64,000 nt of DNA from positions 1,073,001 through 1,137,000 of the forward strand of contig JAFBJZ010000656.1 in assembly GCA_016785225.1 (NCBI GenBank), in the 5' to 3' direction. Shown in pieces: positions 33,910-45,300 of this stretch; position 1 is the stretch's first letter; each line of letters starts with the position of its first letter. The position numbers and the translations under genes were made by a program. The notes beneath the pieces are model-generated. The model saw only the letters and a program-made list of their open reading frames with translations. It was not told where the DNA came from and did not search any database. This stretch comes from Psettodes erumei. Its lineage: Eukaryota > Chordata > Actinopteri > Pleuronectiformes > Psettodidae.

Positions 33910-36458
33910 GTAATTACAAGACTGATCTGCTAAGCGCAAAATATTATCTTGGCCAAGTGTAGCAGAAACACAGGAGCGCTGATCCACATCTAAATCACCT
34001 CCTGCTTAAACCCAGACAGGTCTCTTTAATGCATTTTTATTAAGTGAAAGATTAGCCAGCTGAAGTAATTAAGTGTTCGGATGGAGATGAAAAATGCAAA
34101 TGTGTGCAGGGATACACTCTGACACCTCATTTTCTCTGTGACGCATCATCACGGTGTAAATTCATAAGTGTTCGTCCCATGGTAACATGTCGAGTCTATG
34201 TGCAGCTGTTTAACCCCGGCTCCCCCGCAGATCTCGCGTCCCTACAATGTTTTGTCTGCGAGGCCTGATGAATATGCATTTTTAATTCCCTCCCCGACAT
34301 TATCGCCTGAGTGCTTCCTCGCCCTCGCACAGGCAGGCAAACATGCAGAGGAAAACATTTGTGAGCCACACAAATCCGCACACATACTGTGCTGTTTACA
34401 CACGGATAGGTTTGCTAAGAGCCTTCTGTAGCTTCATGTCAGGACCGTGATACATTCAATAATCCACCTAATATTTTTATTACATTACAGCTTATGTTGC
34501 ATTATCATCATTATGGCTGATATACTAATTCATTTGCTCAATAACAACTTCGTTATGATCATGTAGGATTATTAAGGATGATGGTCGTACTGTTGTTATA
34601 CATTTGAATACTCACTTAATCTAAGCATCATTTCCTCATGACTTCAAAATAAAAGCTTCACATATGACAAAATGATCCATAGGGGTACACAGAAACACGA
34701 CAATAATGCAGGTAATACAGAAAGGGTCAACCATTTAAAAATATTTCAAAGGACAGAAAGAAAAGGAAGCATTTAATAGGGCAGATTTTTAAAAAGCAAT
34801 ATCGTATGGGCAGTCCAGCCAGCATTTCTACACAGCCCAAATGAATTCTGATGCTTCTTTCCAAACAAAAAGGGGAAAAAACATCTCTTCCAGTCCACTC
34901 ACATTTATCACGTTTGTACCCACCCTCCAGTTCAAACCGATCAGACACTAGATTGGAGAGATGCCCAAATTAACAACAAATATACATCACTCTGCCAGGC
35001 CACAGTAAGAACCCGCCTACTCCTGCATCACCATAAGAGGAGTCGTGTTTTAGGCGTGGTTCCTCTTTAAACACCTGCCCAAGATGGCTTCCACACCGGG
35101 CTCAGCTCTTAACAGGTCATAGCTTTTATACAGTATATCTTTTAACAAACAAACCTTTAACTTCTTGCACTTTTAATGTTAAATATAATTTTCCTTATCC
35201 ATCAGTACGGAAACTGCAATTATATGTGTCAGTAAGTAACGGGTCTCTAAAGACCTGAAGTGTGTATGCTGTAAACACCCACGCATTTAAGGGTTAAAAC
35301 CTAGAGTGAGTCATTTCATTCTGATTCACTGAGCTGACGTGTATTTTAATATCTGACTTGAAAGTGTCAACACATCGTGCTGCCCTCAGCTCCACCAGCT
35401 GTGACACCGCAGAGGCCGAAAGCACCTCCTCCACAGGTCTTAATCCTGTCCTGTGGAATAGATTTCAGCCTCATGTCGTAGCTGCAGCAAACAAGAGCGT
35501 TCCCATTTATTTTCTTTCACCAGTGTTTAATTATGTAATCCCCCAGATATTACATTTCTGCCCACAGAAAGCTTGTCATGCTAAATGAGATTGGAAGAGT
35601 TACAAGGCAAACAATGTCGCCTTGTAGCAAGCGTGTGCCTTTGAGTGTGTGTGCTGTCTCTGTTGCAGTGTTTGTGTAGTTCCCCCTCTGGTCAAAGGGG
35701 CCAAAAAGCCTCCCCCCCCTCCTTTAACACTGTCCTGGGAAAACAGATGCCACTTTCTAAAGATGTTGCTTTTGTCAGACACATCTCTCTTTGTGGAAGT
35801 CTAAACCCTGAACACATATTTTCAAGGTGAGGAGATGAGAGTAGAGGTGAGAGTAGGGCCTTGGGGAGCGCTAAAAGAACTTGTGGTAAAACTACATCTC
35901 CTAGACACTGCTCACTACAACAAATCCTGCCAGGACAACTATGATGTACAACGTGTTCCAAATGCTGATGTACAGTACCTGCCTGTGCTAGAACTACACA
36001 AGGAGGGAATGGAGGAGCAATTAACAACTCCAAATTCATATGCTCTGATAATATCCTTATTCCTCCCCTAAAAAAATAATTTGCATTACAGGGCTCATTC
36101 ATGTATTTTCACTTACTTCTTGTTTTCCATGTTTATAGCTATTTGTGTAGACAAATGTGTGTTTGTGAACATGTTGTGCAACTTCATGTGGTGCATCCGC
36201 TCACTTATTAGTCTAATAAGCACGTTCACTTTACTCTTGAGCAGAGCAGTATACAGTTTCATTCTGAGGCGTCGCAATCTTATCATTCTACAAACAATCT
36301 TTGCTCATACATATTTTTTTTATACAAGAGAATATCCACAAAGATAATTTAAATGATCTTGCGCCATCAAAACTCTACTGTGCAGTTATTTATTTCATAT
36401 TCGCATGTATTAAAGGCCCTCCAAATCTAAATGGTGAAAAAAAAAACTGTGGCCAATG

Positions 36459-36500
36459 TCAGTGCATTCATCTAGCTCATAAGACAGATGAATGCACTGA
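36459..36500. repeat. Perfect hairpin, 15-base stem
   Basis: TCAGTGCATTCATCT and AGATGAATGCACTGA are exactly complementary around the 12-base loop AGCTCATAAGAC. The stem is shorter than a canonical microRNA precursor and the outer flanks do not pair. Confidence 0.85.
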
Positions 36501-39084
36501 GAGCATTCGTCTGAACAAAAAGGCAGACAATTCTCACACACGCTGACACATAAGAATAGAAGAAAAGAATCAGAAAGAGAAAAAGAGGTTTATGTCTAAA
36601 ATATGAGGAGAGACAAAAGCGTGCAGTCATAATACAATCAGATTGCAATGTCAGGCTCATCCCTGCCAAGTGCTGCCTCACTGTAAATGATTCAGCTGTT
36701 CCCAGTGGCAAAGGAGCAGTGCAGTATTTCCACATTAGGAGCTAATCCTTTTGAAGATGAAACACCGTCTGAATGTATCTCTCAGTTGGTTACTGTACAA
36801 TGCCAACAAGGATCAAATAGGCTGCCTTGTTCTCGAGCAATAAGTCATTGAGGGGATATGCCAGAGTATGTATGATCACATTAATTGCCTGGCTGCTGAA
36901 GTAGAAGCATTTCCTGCCATTATCTTAACATGCCAGAACGCTGAGCAGTCAACAAATCTAATAGTGGTGGCCGGAGAGGCCTCTCTATCACTGCTCGGCA
37001 GCCACAGGGCACCGCCAGCATAATAGCAATCTCATTCCCTGCCGCCCTGAGCTCAGCTGGCACCCGAACAGGTTTTCCATCATAGCTAGGACACATCACA
37101 AGATGATATTCAAATGGAGTGGGTAACTAAGATGGATCGGAGTGAGTATAAATAGTATTGATCTCTAACAAGCGTGCAAGTGTACAATTGCATTTGTAAT
37201 ATGAAAGCGGGACGGATTGCACGGCTGAAGTGGTTCACATTCCCCTAGAGAAGCGGTGCTCAACCCTGGGGGGCCTGCAGCTCCCAGGGGGCCTTCGACC
37301 TACATCTGAGAGGGTTGTGAAACAAGTCACAGAAAAAAAAGATACTAGATCATTTGCCCATACAGACAACAATTTTATACAAATAATTGCTGTTGGGTTG
37401 ACCCAAGACTGGGCTGAAAGCAAGCAATGGGCACGAGCCAAACAATTGGGAACACCTCTCTAGAGAGTTTCCATTTTTCTAACTTTGTGGTAAAATGAGT
37501 TAAATGTGTGGGATCCTACCACTGTGAGGGCTGCAGCAGCATGGTCTCTTCCACGCCAGCTGTTTTTGTCAAAGCAAAGGACTTTGCCTCCAAAGTAGGT
37601 CATCAGGAATCAAAAGAGAGGGCTGCACCACCCATGTGATTTTTGATTTAAAATGGGGACACTTCATTCAGATTACAAAAAAAAAAACTTACCTCTAATT
37701 ATGCTAATTGTTTTGTCTTTATTCATCCCTTTGTTTTGAAATTTTTGCCTCTGCTCCAATACTACAGAGGTGAAGAGAATTTTTTATTTGTGGTCACTGG
37801 TGGTCATAGCATTGATAAATTACACAAAAAAAAACTAAAGCAACAACACCTCTTTTGAGATATAATGTCCTCTTAGTCTGAGTAATCCACAGACACACTG
37901 TCAGTGGTTTTAATAAACACTGTTTACAAGTTGGACTGTTGAATTTTGTGAGTCACTTTGGCAAATAAGACCAGAACTGTCTGCATGGAAGACTGGTGAA
38001 AGTCCAGTTATGATCTTTTTTTCTGGAATTTATAAATGGGTACAATCTGTTTATTGACCTTAATTTGGATTACAAATGACTGTGTAGGAATTACATGCTT
38101 AAATGGCCATATACAAACACAAAATCCTAAAAATGTTACGAGTGAAAGTGGGCCTGTATATCAACAGGGCAACCAAAGAAATCTGATGACAATCATTTTA
38201 ATATGACTGAAACTTTAGATTACTATTGTCATACTATTTGCATAGCTACTCGAGGTAAAATAAGAAAATATTGATTTTTAGACCTGGTTATGTCAGTTGT
38301 TGCTCCAGACTGAATATCTATGTCCAATAGTGGTTTATTTGCTGAATGTTGTTGCTGTTGTTGTTTACAGTTTACAGTCCCTTTCAAGGAGAATTACAGC
38401 AAGACACAAGCTGGCTGTCAAGTTTGGAACCAACCAACTGCAACTGACCAGGGGCCTCAGACGCCTTGGGCTCCATAGGTATGAGGATGAAACCTGGCTA
38501 TGGGTCATTTCTAAAGAGGTCCCCTGTGTCTAAAAATCTGTTTTTAAGACCCGGCTGATTTAAATAAGTTTAGATTCAATTTAGGCTATGCCGTGAATAT
38601 TTTGTTTGGGTTATGGGTAGATGTGCAGCAGACATAGTGGAATAATAAAACCCACTGCCCATATTAATATCATAGCAGCTAGATGGTGGGATTAAGAGGG
38701 GATAGTAAGAGAGAAGTGATGAATATGAGTCACTCAAACTGCGCTGTGAACGGAGGCGTGAAGCCAACTGTAGCATGCAGGCAGCAGCACCCTGCACTCT
38801 GCCAACAGCGACTCCTCCACCGGGGAGGGAGGATTCGGCGAAAGCTGCAGCTCGTGATCGCCCTCAGTGTGTCGCCTGCTTTCCGTAGAGGTGTAGTAGT
38901 CATGACAGCCCGGCCATCATCGCCGCCTCCTCCTCCTCCTCCTCCCCCGAGCACCCGGTGTGGACGCTCGGTTCCGGCACATTGTTGAGCTCCCCCCGTC
39001 CTCTTCGGCGTTGTTTTTGGACCCGAGTGTCCCGCAGTGACCATCGACTGAACTGCTGGACTGCAGCAAGTAGTCGCCCCTCCC

Positions 39085-39111
39085 TCCTCCTCCTCCTCCT
39101 CCTCCTCCTCC
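39085..39111. repeat. (CCT)n array in the KNDC1 leader
   Basis: About nine CCT units lie roughly 110 bases before the start codon; a shorter, similar array lies at about 38926-38945. Both make the plus strand pyrimidine-only locally. Confidence 0.85.
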
Positions 39112-39139
39112 GTGCTCGGTGAATCGAGAGGGCTCAGGC

Positions 39140-39199
39140 ATGCCATCTGTCTCGACCGGCAATATTGTCGTCTGGGCCGGAATCCGCTTCACTACTTGA
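39140..39199 (+). other. Upstream ORF of 19 codons in the KNDC1 leader
   Basis: ATG at 39140 opens MPSVSTGNIVVWAGIRFTT and stops at TGA 39197-39199, twenty bases before the KNDC1 ATG and in a different frame. It could reduce translation of the main frame if it lies within the mRNA. Confidence 0.5.
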
Positions 39200-39218
39200 G
39201 GGAATCAAAGTTGCTGCA

Positions 39219-39326
39219 ATGGAGACTTCGGGGAGTGATGCAGCCCTCACGTCGTACTTGGGGAAAGCTGAAGACAGAGAAGGCTATTCTGAGCTGGAAC
39301 ACCTGCCCCCGCTGCTGGAGGATGAG
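39219..39326 (+). CDS. kndc1: KNDC1 coding exon 1
   Basis: 36 codons, starting METSGSDAALTSYLGKAEDR and ending LPPLLEDE. The acidic end aligns with the human LPTLPEDE as I remember it. The donor is GTAAGA; phase 0. Confidence 0.93.
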
Positions 39327-42300
39327 GTAAGACAGTGGGCTTTGTTTAGAGAAGTTTATTCAAAATAATGATAGTAGTCTTGACTGTTTTCACTCATTCC
39401 AAATTAAATGTAGGGCAATGGGGTAAATCCGGCTACTCATTAGGCTGGTCTATTGGAAACTTTACGGTAAAAGAAACGTGTCATGTCGAATATAAATGCA
39501 AAACAGCTTGGGGATACTGTCAACAATGTTCTTGCATATCCTTTCAAAATGCCAGGTTTGACAAACATCCATGGTTATTCAAACTGCTGAAGATTTAAAG
39601 TCAGTTGCACAAGCTTTCAGGACTTTACATTATTAGAATACTTGCACCTTCCCAGCATTAAGTCCGTTTATTTAGTGAAAAATCTGCACCAGGTGACAAT
39701 GAAACTGATGCAAGCATTCTTCCTTCATACTGTATATTTTCTTTTCAACTGACCAGCTATGGCACTGTAATCTCAGGAAACTGCCCTTTAGTAAAATACT
39801 GTCTATGTAAAAAATATTTTAAAAAAACAGCCTGCTATACTTTTACTAAAAGTAAAAGCACAAAATGTATTTAAGGTATAAAAAGTACTTCAGTAACAAT
39901 TTTGTACACAGTATACAGTTACAGTGGTCTAGTTGTTCCAAGACAAGGAGTTGGAGAGTGTCACAGGAACAATCTGTGGGCCCTGAGATGATTACTGTAG
40001 TGGAACATGTACCTCAGACATTTATTTAAATTAAAACCATCTGAAACGTGTAAAGGGGAACCCACTCTTTTGTGGAGCTGCTAACAGCTCATAGGCGGTT
40101 TGTGCTGGGTCACAAGCTTTAAAGTCAATACTCTGAACTTTATTAGCTTTTCTATGGAAAATGTAACCACTTGATTTTTTTCTTAATCGGACTGCTGGAG
40201 CGTCACATTACCTCAGATAAACTTTTGGATACATTTTGAACAGGAGGAATGATTTCAGTCTCTGGACACCTGACAATTGTCATAAGACAGGCTTTAAAAA
40301 TTAACCTATCCCTTACCCCTGCTGGCTCAGTAAGCTCCTTATCGCATACACAGAGCACTGGCACGTTCTTTCACTTTCCCTCAGCCCGAGAGTGCAGAGA
40401 CAGGAAGAACACCACCACCAGTCTCATCAGAACCTCAGAGCTCAGAGGCAAACTTATGTAGGACAGCATATTTAACTCCAGGGGGGTGAGAGAGACTTCT
40501 AGCTTTCCCTTGCACTGTTCTCAAGGGAAAACCATCTATTTATGGGGCTGGGCTGCTGCTGCTGCTGCTGCTGCTTGAAGTGGCACTTTTCTGCCCTGTA
40601 ATTGTGCTCTTGCCTACTAGATCACACCAGTGTGCTTTGTTCACAGTCGGCTGCAACTTTCCCTGCACCTAAAACAGACTCATGAAGCAAAACAGGTAGA
40701 CACTTCTCTTGTCAGTTAGAGCTAATGCAGCTGTTGACTATCCAAGAAATTAGAGGCATGAAGACTTTAACAGTTAAAGTGAAAATAAGTTCCCATTGTG
40801 AGATTCTCTGGTGTGGCATCAGTGATGTCGTTAAGTTCATGGTATTTAAAGTACTGGATATAGCGTTGGACAGTTGATGCTTTGTGAAGACCCATACTCC
40901 CAACTTCCACCCCCTCTGGGCTCAGGCCAGCTTTTGTGTTCACTCGCAAACCGAACAGAAGCTCCTGTAATAATCAGACCGCAGCATTATGCAGGATGCT
41001 GCATGGAATCTCTGAGATCACTGCGTCTGATCACTGCCGGGCTGAAATGGGGCCATTTGATGACAGTGGATCACAGATGATGTAGTGTGTTCGTGTGGTT
41101 ATGTGGAGTCACTCCATGGCAGGAACAGTGCGTGTACCTCTGTGCAGGATGTCACGTACATTGTGCACCAAACTCCCTTGTAATCGTGGATCTTCTGCTC
41201 CTCGCCTCAAAATTAGGGCGCTGTTCATTGTTTTTCTAGATCAGATCCAGATCATACTTGTGTATAATAGGAATATCCCCCAAATTAAGATCTATATGAT
41301 GATTTTTGTGCTGCTGGCTTCAGTATTTCAAGATGTAGCCAAGTGTTCCCTTGAAAATGGCCTAAATTTCTCAGGAAAAAGTCTAAAGTTCCTCGTGTTA
41401 ATTACAGTTTCCCCAGCAGAGCACAACGTGTTTTTAACGATTTGAAACATGTTGACATATGACATGACAAGTAATTCATTCAGTGAACAGCTCATCAGTT
41501 TTCTATGACCATAGTTGGATTTAGTCAGCAGAGATAATATCGGGGTAAAGCCTGGGAGCGAGGTCAGGCAAACAACAATGGGTCATATTGCCACAGTCAT
41601 GTGGCTTACTGTGCACTCTGCAGCACCTTTTATACTGTAAGATGATAGAAAACGTTGATAAACTGTTTACACAGAGGCATATCTCTCTTTAAAGCCTCTC
41701 TCTTATTGTTCCTTCACATGGATATTGGAGCTTCACGTGCAGAATGGTGCATGTGTTGACAGTCGCCGGTTGTTTTCACATTCATCTACTGAAGAGGGAA
41801 GTTGTTTTTACTCCAAATCTGAGTTTATGAGCAGGACCCACAAATTGATTTTTGTATTTCTAACCCAATTAGACTTCCTCACACACGCTTCAGAATTTTT
41901 TTAATTTATATAATTTTCTAGCAAAATCTGAGCAAAGAATAGGCCAATTATTTCCTAGTGCAAGTTGCAACAAAACTTTGATTGACCTCTGCTCAATTTA
42001 CTTTCTCTTTCTAAGCCTGAAAATAAATGTTGACTTATGGAGGAGAAGCAGTTTCAAGACAGGTAGACAACTGTTTATCTTTCAAGGACTTTTAAGGACA
42101 TGTGCATCATCTGCCTTTCTCAAGGAGAAAGATGCTGCTCTCCAGAAATGCAATGTCAATCAGTATAACAAAACATACAGAAAAGTATGAGGGAGTAGAA
42201 AATCATTATGGCTAAAACAGAGTCGCATGTACAGTGATTATATATTTGTCTATATTGCCCAACCCCTAGCAACTTTTGCAATAAGGTGTTCTATTTAAGA

Positions 42301-45300
42301 TGTTATGCCGTAATATTTTATGCTATAAATTGCATTTCCCCATTTCCACCCCATACGCCTCACGTAAAGTTTCACCTGGTTTGATGTAGAACTTCAATCC
42401 CCAATGTCCCTCAGTGCCTTCATGGCAAACTGCGACTTTTGCATGTGCTGGATTTACATTTTAATAATACAGTTACATGTGAGTTAACAGACTGAAGTGA
42501 AGTTGAGCGTCAGGGACTGTTCTGAAGACATTGATAGTACCTTTCGCTGGTCACAGTGAGCTGGGGAAACTCAAACACAAAAGCTATCTGGAATATATCT
42601 GGAATATATACCATGATGCTGTCAGCACGGTGTCCACGATACAGTACAGACAGACAGGGAGGACAAGCCACTGTTCAGCTGTTGCTTTACTCCCCAGTCT
42701 TCACAAATAATCCAGTCACCTCTCTATTACTGTCCACTACTTCAGCAATATCCAGAACATTATTGATTCGTAAGAGAGGCATGTCACGATGGAATGGGAT
42801 GTGCAACAGAAGAAGCAAATCCTCTCCCCAGTGGAGACCAGCGGCCCCGACATGTTCCATCAGTGTAATCCATGAGATCAAACTTCAGGAATTTACCATA
42901 TTAATGATTAAGTACTGAGGGACTAAAATGGATTCCTGTGTAAAAGTAGCACCTAGGGTACAGCAGAAGTGAAGCAGGCTGTTAACTCAAACTTTGCATT
43001 TGTTATCGTAGTGTTTTTCTCCGCATGCTAATTTTAATGTAGGAACGCTGCGATCTGATTGGATCTTCAACCTCTGGAGGCGTGTCCAATTTAAAAACGG
43101 TTTCTTATGCAAAAGTAGCAACAGCAGAAATAAGGCAGATATATGTTAAAACAAAACAACTCCGCCTGACGTCGTGGTCGTAAAGGGATACTTCACATTT
43201 TCCCTAAACACATCCCTAATTGCCCAGAAAGCTTCTGCGATAATAACCTTGTTATGACCTCCTTCTCTCCTGTGCACAACTTGTTTTTCTGATTATGCAA
43301 ATTTGAATGTAGAAACTAACCATAGTCTGACTATTGACTCCAGATTACTCGCGCTCGGCTGGTTAGCCACGCCTCCAGAGATCAACATTCCAATCAGGTC
43401 GAGGCGTTCCTGCTTTTTCATTTGCATATTCAGAACTAACAGAACTCTACCAAAAAACAAGCTATACAGGGGCCATAACAAACCTTTGCCTCTAAATTTA
43501 TGTGAATGTTTTTATTTGAACAGTGATGTGGAGAAAACGGCTGTATTTTAAGATCCCCACATATTAAGGTGCATATTAAGATGAAAACGAGAAAAATGAA
43601 GCAATATTTTCAAGTTGTCAACCACAACCCAGAACCTGAACCCGTGAGGCAGAAACAAAAGAGGGAACATTCCCAAATGAAACTATGGGTGAAAGAAAAT
43701 GAAAAACATAGATATATAACACTGAGAGGGAGAAGGGTTTCCCCTGGTAAACTTTAGATGCTAGTCAGCATCTTTCTGTTTTTCATTGCTGGTGTAAAGA
43801 GGCTTCAGACAGAGATGCTGTGTTACTTTAATTTGGACAAAAATGTCTTTCTGTTAACACTTTATGTTAAGTTTTTGATTTATGTAGTTTGTATGCACCA
43901 TGAATATCATTTTCCATCCCCATGCCTATTAAAGTGACAAACTACACTTACTGTGCTTGTTTTATACTGATGCTACAACTTTTTGGCCTATGCTGCAAAA
44001 CTTTCAACCTCTCTTGCACCAGTGCTATGGAAAAAGTTTTTGTAATGTCCTGTGCTGTCCTCGCTATGTTGAAAGTAAAGGGACAGGTAAGGGAAGTCAA
44101 AGTAGCTGAATCATTATATTAAACTGGCCAACCAGACATGACTTGGAAGTTGCCAAGAGTTTCCATGTAACGTATAGTCCTAATTAGTTAGGATGACTCC
44201 TGCAGTTCCCCATCCCTTCTCCACTATTGGTTTGAAACAACAACTGGCTGACCCAACTAACTAGCTACAAGCCAATAATTGAAATTTTGAACAAAAGGCT
44301 GGCTTTTGCTCAAAGCAGGTAATTAGTCAAGAACTAAAAGAGTTCCTCATTAACATTTGCCCTTACACAAGCACTGTATTGAGTCAGTGCACTCATGCAG
44401 ATCAGGCCTGCCCCCTTAACATTTTACACAAATCCAAACAACCTCAGCTGTTATTTTAACCTATCTCAAGCTGGTCATGCTTGTTTGTGTGTGTCCACAG
44501 GAGAACGTGTCTCTGGCGGACATCCTTTCTTTGCGGGACAGCTGTTTGTGTGAGGAGGAGGTGTGGGCAGTGTGTGCAGAGTGTGCTCTGTCCCTGCAGA
44601 GCATCAGACCCTCCCATCTCTTCCACACTCTGTGCATAACGCCAGACACGCTGGCCTTCAATGCCCATGGGAATGTTTGCTTCATGGAGCAACTCAGTGG
44701 TGAGTCCACCGCACAGATACACTGTTATTTATGGATTTGTACAATAACTGAGCCATTTTCAAGCCACTATGTACCCCTTGATTTGTATTTTTCCTAATTG
44801 GAGCCATTCTTTATTGTTGACTGGTTGTTTACAACTAAGGTTTATACATGTACAAATGTGGGAGATTTTTATTCTGGAAGAGGAGTCTGTTTCATAATGT
44901 GAATACAAACAAGATTAGATCAGAACTGAGACACAGGAAGTTTAAGTATGAGGTTGTCCCTTGGTTACTGCAGCTGATGTTCTCTGTTTGACGAGGCGAG
45001 AGCAGCCGCCTTTTTCTCTTCAGTGATTTGTTGCCCTGATCGGTATCGGTTCCAATTTCCTAATTCCTGTTTGAAAAAACAACCTATCAGTGTCATGCAC
45101 TGAATCTGCCAGGCTTTTCCAAGGTCTGCAGGTCTGCTCTGATTTGATCACAAGACATCTTTCCCCTTCACTGTGCTGTTCATCAAATGGAAAGAAAGAA
45201 ATATCCACCACGCATTATTATCCTTCCTTCTAGTCTCCAGTCTTGTCTGCCGTTCTTTTTTCTGTCTTGCATTCTCCATTTCTCTCTCTTGTTTTTTCAG

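Larger units (their letters stand above)
31261..38700. other. Intergenic DNA, right part
   Basis: No coding exon is supported. Two perfect-stem hairpins (33886-33909 and 36459-36500), a C-run followed by an A-run (about 33070-33092) and a fish-repeat-like fragment at about 37246-37325 were seen. The remainder is AT-rich and featureless to my reading. Confidence 0.7.
38700..39218 (+). promoter_or_regulatory. KNDC1 promoter and 5' leader region
   Basis: The 500 bases before the KNDC1 start are GC- and CpG-rich compared with the DNA on either side. They carry CCT triplet arrays at about 38926-38945 and 39085-39111 and an upstream ORF at 39140-39199. The transcription start is not visible. An in-frame TGA at 39120-39122 limits how far the main frame could extend upstream. 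Confidence 0.5.
39327..44500 (+). other. KNDC1 intron 1
   Basis: This 5.2 kb intron holds a dispersed repeat (39921-40130), a GCT triplet array (40551-40575) and two relatives of the 9.8 kb foldback element (43024-43092 and 43249-43482). No extra exon was recognised. Confidence 0.8.

Noticed and set aside
37246..37325. Possible further copy of the CCCAAC-type dispersed repeat
   Set aside because: Only the first 60-80 bases (CTCAACCCTGGGGGGCC) look alike; too short to assign.
26320..38700. Possible microRNA or non-coding RNA genes between the two genes
   Set aside because: The hairpins seen are shorter than canonical precursors, and miR-202, known near this locus in human, was not found in the window.
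38683..38988. 101-codon open frame ending in poly-Pro before KNDC1
   Set aside because: The Pro run is the CCT array of the leader. No conserved residues were seen, and it stops before the KNDC1 start.
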